Assembly (NCBI GenBank): GCA_044433065.1
Contig: JAWXUA010000083.1
Coordinates: 1-12,527, forward strand
Length of the DNA stretch: 12,527 nucleotides
Reading direction: 5' to 3'
Source of the DNA: Nitratidesulfovibrio sp044433065
GTDB lineage: Bacteria > Desulfobacterota > Desulfovibrionia > Desulfovibrionales > Desulfovibrionaceae
The notes below the pieces were generated by a model, which made no database searches, was not told the origin of the DNA, and worked only from the letters and a program-made list of their open reading frames with translations. Position 1 is the first letter of the stretch. Each line of letters starts with the position of its first letter. The position numbers and the translations under genes are program-made. Below are positions 5,838-12,527 of this stretch, one piece after another.

Positions 5838-7988
5838 CTATTCCATGCGGTCAAAGCGTTCAAAACGCATAATCAAGCCAGCACGGCCCTGTGTGGCCGA
5901 ACGTAAAGCTGTTGAAAATCCGAACAAGCCGCTGAGCGGTGCCAAGGCTTGTACAACCTTCATGCCACCTTTATCAAGCATATTTTCTACACGACCGCCA
6001 CGAGAACCAAGCTGACCAATACTTGCGCCAATGTGATTTTCTGGTGCTGTGATTTCAACAAACATGAGAGGCTCAAGCAAAACGGGTCCAGCCTGTTCCA
6101 TGACAGACTTCACCGCCGCCACAGCTGCCATATGGTATCCAGCTGGTGAAGACGAACCATCACGACGTTGCAGTGCTGTAATCTCTACATGCACATCTTG
6201 TACAGGATAACCGCGCAAAAGTCCGCTTTGTAAACTGTCGAGCACCCCTTGCTTAGCCGCGGATAGCCACGTATCCAAAGCGGTCTTGGGCCATGATTGG
6301 CTTACTGTCTCGTCACTCAAATTCACGGTAACGAGGTTACCAGCATCACGTGCACGCGGTGTCATGCGCAAGGCAACATGACCATAGTGTGCCTGATCCC
6401 CAAGCTCTCTATCAAATTCACCAAAACCCTCAGCTTCTTGGCTAATGGCTTCTTGATACACAACTTGTGGATTGCCTATGCGTGGTGCAAGATTATACTC
6501 ACGCTTCATACGCTCCATAATAATCTCAAGATGCAATTCGCCCATACCAGATACAATGCGCTGGCCAGTGGCCTCATCCTGCTCCACAGATATGGTCGGA
6601 TCCTCAAGGCTAAAACGGTGCAAAACTTCGTCCAGCTTATCGCTTTCTTCGGCATTGCGAGGCTCCACAGCCATGGAGATAACAGGTCGGTAGGCCGCGA
6701 TATTTTCAAAAAGCAGTGGTCGCTCTGGTGCGCTTAAGGTATCGCCTGTCCCAGCTTCGCGTAGACCAATTACAGCAACAATATCACCAGCATAAGCCTT
6801 ATCAACGGTTTCGCGTCGATCTGCATCCATGCGGTATAAACGGGAAATTCGCTCGGTCACATTACGCGTCACGTTGAGACATGAGTCCCCTTCAGACAAG
6901 GTACCTGCATAGATACGCACGAGGGATAATTTGCGCCCACCATCCATGATGACCTTAAAAACAAGACCTGCAAAAGGAGCGTCACTGTCTGGACTGATGA
7001 CAACAGTATTACTGTCTTCACCATCAAAACTTTCTATAATTTCAGTCTGTTCCCCTGCACTCGTCTGACTTGGCATGCCCAGAACAGCGTGCACAGGTTC
7101 AGCATCTAAAGGCGATGGTAAATAAGCAAGCACACCATCAAGCAAAGGCTGTACACCTGCATTACGCAAAGCTGAGCCCACAAAAACAGGAATGATTTTA
7201 CGTGCTAGGGTGGCACGTCTGATAGCAGCCTGTACGTCGGCCACAGTGAATTTTTCGCCGCCCAGATACAAATCCACAAAAATTTCATCGTTCTCAGCTA
7301 AGGTCTCGAGCATGCGCTCATGCCATGTGGCTGCAAGGTCCACATCAGCCTCTTGGGCCTCAATATGTAGGTCTCCATCTTCATCGGTGAGCGACGTAAT
7401 CTCAAAGTCTTCGCCATGACTTTCTTCATCAAAGTCAAGTCGTTGCATGTGTACAAGATCAATAAGCGCTTCATAGTCTTCGCCCTGACCAATAGGTACG
7501 GTCAAGGGCACAACCGTGACGCCCAACTGCTCTTGCATGGACGTAAGTACGGCTTCAAAGTCAGCCCCAAGCCTGTCAATTTTATTGATAAAGGCGAGCT
7601 TAGGAACGGAAAATTTTTCTGATTGACGCCACACAGTTTCGGACTGCGGTTCCACACCGCCCACAGCGCAAAAAACACCCACAGCACCATCGAGGACACG
7701 CAAGGAACGCTCCACTTCGATAGTAAAATCCACGTGACCTGGTGTGTCAATAAGGTTGACCGTGTGGCCATCCCATTCACATGTTGTACAGGCAGAAACA
7801 ATGGTGATGCCGCGTTCTTGCTCTTCTGGCATAAAGTCCATGGTGGCTGTGCCATCGTGCACTTCGCCCATGCGGTGGATTTTTTGCGAATAAAAAAGAA
7901 TGCGCTCAGACAAGGTGGTTTTGCCCGCGTCAATGTGCGCAATAATGCCTATATTCCGCAAGAGATTGAGCTTGGGACTTTGTGCCAT
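5838..7988 (-). CDS. fusA2: Elongation factor G paralogue
   Basis: 716 residues with full EF-G architecture. GTPase motifs: AHIDAGKT (17-24), RGIT (59-62), DTPGH (81-85), NKID (135-138), GSA (271-273). Domain II starts near 338, domain III holds SGMGELHLEIIMERMKRE (480-497), domain IV YGHV (535-538) and GYPV (593-596), and domain V LLEPLMFVEI (637-646) and GLFGFSTALRSATQGRAG (687-704). It differs from a typical str-operon EF-G: acidic insertions at about 184-214 and 309-336, and domain IV loop QRRDGSSSPAG (607-617) where E. coli has SYHDVDSSELA, so the tip histidine aligns with Arg. No rpsL, rpsG or tuf adjoins it. I infer a specialised paralogue (recycling or stress translocation, like other second EF-Gs) rather than the main factor. 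The Shine-Dalgarno AAAGGAGG overlaps the previous stop. Confidence 0.9.
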   Translation of the reverse strand: MAQSPKLNLLRNIGIIAHIDAGKTTLSERILFYSQKIHRMGEVHDGTATMDFMPEEQERGITIVSACTTCEWDGHTVNLIDTPGHVDFTIEVERSLRVLDGAVGVFCAVGGVEPQSETVWRQSEKFSVPKLAFINKIDRLGADFEAVLTSMQEQLGVTVVPLTVPIGQGEDYEALIDLVHMQRLDFDEESHGEDFEITSLTDEDGDLHIEAQEADVDLAATWHERMLETLAENDEIFVDLYLGGEKFTVADVQAAIRRATLARKIIPVFVGSALRNAGVQPLLDGVLAYLPSPLDAEPVHAVLGMPSQTSAGEQTEIIESFDGEDSNTVVISPDSDAPFAGLVFKVIMDGGRKLSLVRIYAGTLSEGDSCLNVTRNVTERISRLYRMDADRRETVDKAYAGDIVAVIGLREAGTGDTLSAPERPLLFENIAAYRPVISMAVEPRNAEESDKLDEVLHRFSLEDPTISVEQDEATGQRIVSGMGELHLEIIMERMKREYNLAPRIGNPQVVYQEAISQEAEGFGEFDRELGDQAHYGHVALRMTPRARDAGNLVTVNLSDETVSQSWPKTALDTWLSAAKQGVLDSLQSGLLRGYPVQDVHVEITALQRRDGSSSPAGYHMAAVAAVKSVMEQAGPVLLEPLMFVEITAPENHIGASIGQLGSRGGRVENMLDKGGMKVVQALAPLSGLFGFSTALRSATQGRAGLIMRFERFDRME

Positions 7989-7999
7989 GGGCGCCTCCT

Positions 8000-8887
8000 T
8001 TATTCACTATCTATTTCTGAATGAGAAAAAATTCCTATACTAACAGCATCTTGCATGAAAAATTCACGGCGTAAATCTGTGTATACCCACAATGCCTCAC
8101 AGCCTTTTTTGAGCGTCAACGCATGCTTGCTGCTCACCTGCGGACTTGCTGGCCCATCACTATAGACAGCACTGAGGCCTTCTGTAAACTCATTACAGAC
8201 TACGCCATCAGGATGTGCCCAACGGATCAAATCCATGTCAAAGTTAGCCGCAGCATCAATATACAAACGCGGAGCATGCCCTTCTGCCCAGAACTTAACG
8301 TTGGGCATCCGTGCTACAGCATGGCTCAACTGCGACTTCAGGGTAGCATTTTCTCCTAAAAAGATGATGCGTCCCTGTGTCGGCTTTGTCTGTACATGGT
8401 CCTGTACATGGGCCTGCGCATGGGCCTGTACATGGGCCACTACATCTTGCACACAAGCACTAGCCACCTGCTCTTGCCCTGCCAATTCCAAGGCCGCCAG
8501 CAAAACATGAGGCCAAGGACTTTCGCCGCCCTCATAATCAACAAGACGCACAAGCTGAACATCCGTAATGCCTGCAAGTAAGGCTGGCATCAAAGCCGCC
8601 ACAAGGCGTGGCCCAGAGGCAAAATTTTCTGCAAGCACAATGGTCACCCACGAAATGGGGCGACAATGCTCAGTCATGGTAAAGCCAGCTGTAGCACGTT
8701 CTGTATGCTTTGATTGCCATGATGGAGCCATGCCCATCATGGAATGATGCAGGGCTATATTGGTCTTCAGGTGTGCACGCAAGGACGCATCCACAGCATC
8801 GTAGGCCGTGGCAAAGGCATCATCGTCAACAGGGACCAACAAGGATTTTGTGTCGCATCCATCCACTATATCGAGCACTTTTGACAT
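8000..8887 (-). CDS. Uncharacterised protein, possibly histidinol-dehydrogenase-like
   Basis: 295 residues, not confidently recognised. By eye, three blocks follow the order and spacing of HisD: SGPRLVAALMPALLAGITDV (91-110) with PHVLLAALELAGQEQV (126-141); RIIFLGENATLKSQLSHAVA (173-192), recalling the HisD KIFGPGN region; and AEGHAPRLYIDAAANFD (201-217) with DLIRWAH (219-225), recalling the AGPSEVLVIAD and LLSQAEH regions. The HisD zinc-ligand Gln/His and the catalytic Glu-His pair are not seen, and the protein is much shorter than HisD (about 430), so enzyme activity of that type is doubtful. Residues 151-166 are a four-unit repeat of AHVQ type encoded by a 12-bp repeat, probably a flexible linker. 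The ribosome site is weak (GGTGG). It lies 11 bp from both mgtE and the EF-G gene and is probably co-transcribed with them. No signal peptide or membrane span is seen. Confidence 0.8.
   Translation of the reverse strand: MSKVLDIVDGCDTKSLLVPVDDDAFATAYDAVDASLRAHLKTNIALHHSMMGMAPSWQSKHTERATAGFTMTEHCRPISWVTIVLAENFASGPRLVAALMPALLAGITDVQLVRLVDYEGGESPWPHVLLAALELAGQEQVASACVQDVVAHVQAHAQAHVQDHVQTKPTQGRIIFLGENATLKSQLSHAVARMPNVKFWAEGHAPRLYIDAAANFDMDLIRWAHPDGVVCNEFTEGLSAVYSDGPASPQVSSKHALTLKKGCEALWVYTDLRREFFMQDAVSIGIFSHSEIDSE
8390..8437 (-). repeat. Four-unit 12-bp tandem repeat inside the 295-codon gene
   Basis: Four head-to-tail units of CTGTACATGGGC (plus strand) run from 8390 to 8437, with a last-base-pair change in the first unit and TA-to-CG in the third. 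In the gene's frame each unit encodes four residues (AHVQ, AHAQ, AHVQ, DHVQ). The following 12 bases (8438-8449) are a decayed copy. Unit length is a multiple of three, so gain or loss of copies keeps the frame. Confidence 0.85.
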
Positions 8888-8898
8888 GCATCCACCAT

Positions 8899-10317
8899 TT
8901 ACAGCAAAAACGTTGTGGCAAGGCCAAGGAAAATAAAGAAGCCTGCGCCATCGGTAATAGCGGTCAAGAAAATGCTTGAAGCTTGGGCTGGGTCACGGCC
9001 AAGGGCACGCAAGATAAGCGGAATGGAACCACCAGCCAAGGCGCCAAGCAGCATGTCACACAGCAAAGCCGCAGCCATGACCGAAGCAAGGGCCACATTG
9101 GTCGTCAGAATACCAATACCGAGAAATACCAGCACAGCCATGATGCAACCAGAGCTGAAGCCAATTTTCCCTTCACGGGCAACAGCACGCCATGCTTTGC
9201 GGCTGTCAAACCTGTCCACAGCAAGCTGTCTAATCATGACAGCCAAAGCTTGTTGGCCTGTATTGCCTGCCTGATTAGCCACCATAGGCATCAAAACAGC
9301 CAGTATGGCCATCTGCGCAATGGCCCCTTCAAACATGAATACAACCAAAGCCGACAAGGTGGAATTCAACATATTGATGACAAGCCATGGCAAGCGACCG
9401 AAAAGCGATTCGCGCCACGGCGTGTCCACGGTTTCGTCTTGGGCCGCGCCAACCATGCCGAGCATGTCTTCGCTAGCCTCTTCTTGCATGATGTCGAAAA
9501 TGTCGTCGTAGGTTACAACGCCAAGCAAGCGCCCTTCATAGTCAACAACAGGCATGGCAAGGAAATTATAGTGACCAAGCAAATTGGCAACTTCGCCCTG
9601 ATCTTGGTCAAAAACAACGGAAATAACATCTTGCGTTTTCAGCTCATCGCGAAGAATGACACCCGGTTTGAGCAAAATCAAGTCGCGCAAAGAAAGAACA
9701 CCAAGAAGGACTTGCTGCGCATCCACAACATAGCCATAATACGGTGTTTCTTTATCTTCAATTTCACGGCGAATTTGCATGATGGCTTGGTCAGCCGTCA
9801 AATTTTGGTCCAAAATCACAATCTCAGTGTTCATGACGCCGCCAGCGGTGTACGGGTCAAAATTCATGAGATGGCGAATTTCTTCTGCGTCTTCGGTATC
9901 AAGATTGTTCAGCAGAACATCGCGGTGACTTTCGTCCAATTCATCCAGAACGTCGGCCGCGTCGTCAGGGGACATTTCAGCAAGAATACTTGCCGCAACG
10001 TCGGGATCCAGATTTTCTAACAGGTCAACACGAACGTGTTCATCCAGTTCTGCAAGGGCATCTGCGGCGTCTTCACGTGGCAATTTGCGCAGAACGCAAA
10101 CCTGCTTTTCGAGCGAGAGGTGCTCGATATGCTCTGCCATGTCAGCTGGGTGGGCAAATTCTGCATCACTTCGTACATCCATGCCACAATCAGCTAAAGA
10201 ACCTTGCTCACTCACATCGTCACTATAGTCATCATCCATAGGATGACTTTCCAATGGCTGATGAAGTGCGTGAAGCCTGTCCTCGTGTGTGTGTTCTGCT
10301 TTTTCTTCTATACTCAT
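8899..10317 (-). CDS. mgtE: Magnesium transporter MgtE
   Basis: 472 residues, normal for MgtE, a homodimeric Mg2+ channel gated by cytosolic Mg2+. In order: an acidic and His-containing extension (1-60); the MgtE N domain (about 65-160) with repeated LxxLPxEDAADxLxEL and SPDDAADVLDEL helices; the linker FDPYTAGGVMNTE (153-165); a CBS pair (about 165-280) with GVLSLRDLI and GVVTYDDIFDIM; the plug helix region; and five membrane segments (about 310-472) with the signature PMVANQAGNTGQQ (344-356) and TDGAGFFIFLG (455-465) near the pore. A GAGAGGG ribosome site precedes the ATG at 10317. It is first in a five-gene minus-strand series leading to EF-G and rsmA, and divergent from nadC. Mg2+ control is probably by protein gating; no Mg2+ riboswitch is visible in the 190-bp upstream gap. 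Confidence 0.96.
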   Translation of the reverse strand: MSIEEKAEHTHEDRLHALHQPLESHPMDDDYSDDVSEQGSLADCGMDVRSDAEFAHPADMAEHIEHLSLEKQVCVLRKLPREDAADALAELDEHVRVDLLENLDPDVAASILAEMSPDDAADVLDELDESHRDVLLNNLDTEDAEEIRHLMNFDPYTAGGVMNTEIVILDQNLTADQAIMQIRREIEDKETPYYGYVVDAQQVLLGVLSLRDLILLKPGVILRDELKTQDVISVVFDQDQGEVANLLGHYNFLAMPVVDYEGRLLGVVTYDDIFDIMQEEASEDMLGMVGAAQDETVDTPWRESLFGRLPWLVINMLNSTLSALVVFMFEGAIAQMAILAVLMPMVANQAGNTGQQALAVMIRQLAVDRFDSRKAWRAVAREGKIGFSSGCIMAVLVFLGIGILTTNVALASVMAAALLCDMLLGALAGGSIPLILRALGRDPAQASSIFLTAITDGAGFFIFLGLATTFLL

Positions 10318-10380
10318 AAAAGCCCTCTCATATATGCTTCACGCGCGGCCATAATTGTCATTACTAGGGTGTGTCATCCA

Positions 10381-10410
10381 TTAATAAAAAACAAAGTTCC
10401 CATCTCACAA
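10381..10410 (-). promoter_or_regulatory. Candidate promoter for the mgtE operon
   Basis: On the minus strand TTGTGA (10410-10405) and TATTAA (10386-10381) are spaced by 18 bp, each matching the sigma-70 boxes at 4/6. The start would be near 10374, giving a leader of about 57 nt. It lies back to back with the nadC candidate, the two -35 boxes being 11 bp apart. Visual match only. Confidence 0.35.
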
Positions 10411-10421
10411 CACCCAATAGC

Positions 10422-10450
10422 TTGACCAAAGGGCATATGACACTTAAGAA
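10422..10450 (+). promoter_or_regulatory. Candidate promoter for nadC-nadA
   Basis: TTGACC (10422-10427, 5/6) is followed after 17 bp by TAAGAA (10445-10450, 3/6). The -35 is good and the -10 is weak, which would suit a regulated promoter. Transcription would begin near 10457, inside or next to the inverted repeat at 10460-10470. Confidence 0.4.
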
Positions 10451-10459
10451 CGTTAGCAC

Positions 10460-10492
10460 ACGGTAACCGTTGCCGTCCTGTAGCACTGGACG
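10460..10492 (+). promoter_or_regulatory. Inverted repeat and hairpin in the nadC leader
   Basis: ACGGT (10460-10464) and ACCGT (10466-10470) flank a single A just after the predicted start, a compact dyad that could be a repressor operator. A second element, CGTCC (10474-10478) with GGACG (10488-10492) and a 9-nt loop, lies before the Shine-Dalgarno AAGGA. I cannot match either to a known NAD regulator site such as those of NrtR or NiaR. Confidence 0.3.
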
Positions 10493-10507
10493 CGCCAAGG
10501 AACAAGC

Positions 10508-11407
10508 ATGAACCATACACTTTTCCATACTTTCTTTACAAATGACGCCAAAAACTATCTCATGGCAAGCATTGATATGGCCCTTGCCGAAGATGGCCCA
10601 GACCTCACATCCCTTGCAGTCTTTAGCAATGATGACCGCATGGTGGCTGAAATCGTGGCCAAAGAAGATACTATCGTGGTGGGTCTCCCTATCATATCCA
10701 TTGTTATGGATAGATGCCCAGACGCCCAACCATATGACCTAGAACTCTTTGTCGACGAAGCTTCTGCCATTAGCAAAGGCACCATCGCCGCACGGATTGT
10801 AGGCTCAGCGCCCCACGTTTTAAAGGCTGAGCGCATCATCCTGAATTTCATCACCCACCTTTCAGGCATTGCAGCCTTGACTTCGCGCTACGTCAAAGAG
10901 CTTGAAGGCACAGGCACGCGCCTTTTGGACACACGCAAAACATTACCATGTTTACGCTATCCAGAAAAGTATGCAGTGCGCTGCGGTGGCGGCACAAATC
11001 ACCGCGCCAACCTTTGTGAAATGTTGATGCTCAAGGACAACCACATCGATGCAGCTGGTTCCATCACCGCCGCAGTAGCCGCCTTACGCAAAGCCTATGC
11101 GCCATGCCCACCCATCGAAGTGGAATGCCGTAACCTTGATGAAGTCCATGAGGCAAGCCTATGCCGTGTTGAGCGCATCATGCTCGACAACATGTCTGTG
11201 GACCTCTTGCAAAAGTCACTTGAAATCATATCTTCCGGTCCATCAGGCATGGAAACAGAAATCAGCGGTGGCGTCACTCTTGAGACCATCCGCGAACTTG
11301 CCACAGCCTCTGAACACGGACCAGACTTTATTTCCGTTGGACGTTTAACCCACTCCGCACCCAATGCAGATTTTAGTATGCGTATTAAAAAGGATTTTTC
11401 ATGTTAA
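10508..11407 (+). CDS. nadC: Nicotinate-nucleotide pyrophosphorylase (carboxylating), quinolinate phosphoribosyltransferase
   Basis: 299 residues, slightly longer than the usual 280 or so. The enzyme joins quinolinate to PRPP and decarboxylates it to nicotinate mononucleotide, the third step of de novo NAD synthesis. The N-terminal domain has AEDGPDLTSLAV (27-38) and VAKEDTIVVGLP (50-61). Then come LKAERIILNF (105-114), substrate-binding TRKTLPCLRYPEKYAVRCGG (142-161), GTNHR (162-166), MLKDNHI (174-180), EVECRNLDEV (204-213), IMLDNMS (224-230), EISGGV (251-256) and ISVGRLTHSA (275-284). The basic, Glu and Asp residues expected in the active site (R143, K144, H165, R166, K176, E205, D227) are all present. 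The ATG follows AAGGA by six bases. It overlaps nadA by 7 nt (11401-11407), implying coupled translation. Confidence 0.97.
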   Translation: MNHTLFHTFFTNDAKNYLMASIDMALAEDGPDLTSLAVFSNDDRMVAEIVAKEDTIVVGLPIISIVMDRCPDAQPYDLELFVDEASAISKGTIAARIVGSAPHVLKAERIILNFITHLSGIAALTSRYVKELEGTGTRLLDTRKTLPCLRYPEKYAVRCGGGTNHRANLCEMLMLKDNHIDAAGSITAAVAALRKAYAPCPPIEVECRNLDEVHEASLCRVERIMLDNMSVDLLQKSLEIISSGPSGMETEISGGVTLETIRELATASEHGPDFISVGRLTHSAPNADFSMRIKKDFSC

Positions 11408-12474
11408 CTATAAACACATACAGTGAAGCTGAAACAGCTGAGCGCATTCAAACCTTACGCCACCAACTCGGCAAAGACCTTGCCATTGTTGGTCACCATT
11501 ATCAACACGACGACGTCATTGACTTCACAGACCTTCGCGGCGACTCCTTAGAGCTTGCACGTAAAGTTGCAGCCATCGACGCGGCCAATATCGTTTTTTG
11601 TGGCGTGTTTTTCATGGCAGAATCTGCCGCGCTTTTAGCTCGCAATGGGCAACGCGTCTTCCTGCCAGACCATGCGGCTAACTGCGTCATGGCACAAATG
11701 GCACCAGCCGATCGCCTTGATGCTGTCATGCAACGCCTCAACAGCAACGGTCGCCGCATAGTGCCCCTTGCATATGTCAACACATCCCTCGCCATCAAGG
11801 CAGTGGTAGGCCACCATGGTGGCGCTGTATGCACCTCTGCCAACGCCAAAACCATGCTCACTTGGGCCATGGAACAAGGCGACGGTGTCCTCTTCCTTCC
11901 AGACAAAAACCTTGCCCAAAACACTGCTAAAACTCTCGGCATCAGCCCAGATGATCAGCATATCATCAATATTCGTCAAACTGGTGACAACCAAGGCATG
12001 CCGTCCATCGCCCAAGCCGCAAACTCTGGTGCACGCCTCTTTATGTGGCCCGGTTGTTGCGCCATCCATGCCAAGTTTAATACCCGCCAAATTGCCGCTA
12101 TGCGCGAGCAATACGCCGGCTGTCACGTCATCGTGCACCCCGAATGTTCGCCTGAAGTGGTCAATGCCGCTGATGCTGCAGGTTCCACCTCCTTCATCAT
12201 CGCCTACGCCAAAAAAATGCCCCAAGGCGCAACCCTTGTCATTGGCACGGAAATCAACCTTGTCAAACGCTTGGCCAAAGAGTACGCTGGTCGCCTTAAC
12301 ATTATCCCGCTCCACAACGCCGCATGCTCACATATGGCAAAAATCACCGCGCCTAAGCTTCTGCATACCCTCGAAGCCATTGCCAATGGCACGGCCCTCG
12401 ATGTTAGCGCACCAGCGCATATGATCGACGATGCACGCGCTTCCTTGGTACGCATGCTCGACGCTTGTAGTTAA
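11401..12474 (+). CDS. nadA: Quinolinate synthase A, [4Fe-4S] enzyme
   Basis: 357 residues. NadA condenses iminoaspartate with dihydroxyacetone phosphate to quinolinate, using a [4Fe-4S] cluster held by three cysteines. The expected ligands are present: C95 in LPDHAANCVMAQM, C220 in MWPGCCAIH (with an extra C219 beside it) and C309 in LHNAACSHMAKIT. Other family blocks: VGHHYQHDDVIDFTDLRGDS (30-49), FCGVFFMAESAALL (66-79), LAYVNTS (123-129), CTSANA (144-149), HPECSPEVV (246-254) and GTEINLV (282-288). The stretch at about 181-214 before WPG seems longer than I recall for NadA. The ATG overlaps the end of nadC, with AAGGA just upstream. The partner that makes iminoaspartate (NadB, or an aspartate dehydrogenase) is not in the window, and a terminator-like palindrome follows directly. 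Confidence 0.97.
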   Translation: MLTINTYSEAETAERIQTLRHQLGKDLAIVGHHYQHDDVIDFTDLRGDSLELARKVAAIDAANIVFCGVFFMAESAALLARNGQRVFLPDHAANCVMAQMAPADRLDAVMQRLNSNGRRIVPLAYVNTSLAIKAVVGHHGGAVCTSANAKTMLTWAMEQGDGVLFLPDKNLAQNTAKTLGISPDDQHIINIRQTGDNQGMPSIAQAANSGARLFMWPGCCAIHAKFNTRQIAAMREQYAGCHVIVHPECSPEVVNAADAAGSTSFIIAYAKKMPQGATLVIGTEINLVKRLAKEYAGRLNIIPLHNAACSHMAKITAPKLLHTLEAIANGTALDVSAPAHMIDDARASLVRMLDACS

Positions 12475-12499
12475 TTTTTTGTTCAGTGTTAGGTAGGCT

Positions 12500-12527
12500 G
12501 GGGGAGGGGGAACCTTTTAAAAGGTTT
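12500..12527 (+). terminator. Long palindromic terminator after nadA, cut by the window end
   Basis: A G tract (GGGGGAGGGGG, 12500-12510) is followed by a perfect 16-base palindrome AACCTTTTAAAAGGTT (12511-12526) that continues as T at the last base. By analogy with the element at 1-38 I expect T and C runs to complete the stem outside the window. It lies 26 nt after the nadA stop on the transcribed strand, so it probably ends the nadC-nadA unit. Confidence 0.6.

Noticed and set aside
8390..8449. Short regular repeat as a CRISPR array
   Set aside because: Units are 12 bp, directly adjacent without spacers, and lie in frame inside a gene.
8983..10020. 345-codon open frame on the plus strand opposite mgtE
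   Set aside because: It lies entirely antisense to a full-length, well-conserved mgtE, lacks any recognisable domain, and has no separate ribosome site context; it is a shadow of mgtE codon use.
10318..10507. Mg2+-sensing riboswitch (M-box type) ahead of mgtE
   Set aside because: The whole divergent gap is 190 bp, the mgtE leader would be about 57 nt, and no multi-helix structure or attenuator is visible.
1..12527. Idea that the similar palindromes at both ends mark a transposon or genomic island
   Set aside because: Each element is itself a complete hairpin placed 3' of an operon in the transcribed direction, there is no transposase or integrase, and the cargo is housekeeping genes.

Overview
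The window looks like a housekeeping stretch of a Desulfovibrio-type sulfate reducer (Desulfobacterota, Desulfovibrionales). This placement rests on protein style and gene order (S21 - YqeY - MutS2; a stand-alone EF-G paralogue; a nadC-nadA pair with no nadB), not on a marker gene, so it is an inference. I see no rRNA, tRNA, CRISPR array, phage gene, transposase or obvious transferred island.

Layout from left to right. (1) 1-3503, minus strand: rpsU (ribosomal protein S21), a GatB/YqeY-domain protein and mutS2, closed by a long palindromic terminator at 1-38. Between rpsU and yqeY there is a strong intrinsic terminator followed at once by a candidate promoter; the same arrangement lies upstream of rpsU. 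(2) 3525-4371, minus strand: an HU-family DNA-binding protein and, 11 bp downstream, a 63-residue single-span membrane protein that I do not recognise. An extended -10 promoter next to the rsmA stop would give this pair a leader of about 175 nt. (3) 4390-10317, minus strand: five genes spaced by 9-11 bp or overlapping by one base. In transcription order they are mgtE (Mg2+ channel/transporter), a 295-residue protein that I tentatively read as a decayed histidinol-dehydrogenase-like protein carrying a 12-bp tandem repeat, an elongation factor G paralogue, a DUF2062 membrane protein, and rsmA (ksgA, 16S rRNA dimethyltransferase). (4) 10508-12474, plus strand: nadC and nadA overlapping by 7 nt, encoding two of the three steps of de novo NAD synthesis, divergent from mgtE and followed by a second long palindrome cut by the window end.

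Common theme: several genes serve the ribosome (S21, RsmA, the EF-G paralogue, and indirectly Mg2+ supply by MgtE). The most notable items are the EF-G paralogue with two acidic insertions and an altered domain IV tip, the HisD-like protein of unknown role lying between mgtE and that EF-G, the unrecognised membrane microprotein behind HU, and two related G-tract palindromes that end the leftmost and rightmost transcription units. I found no convincing new multi-gene system; most of the window is ordinary core genome.
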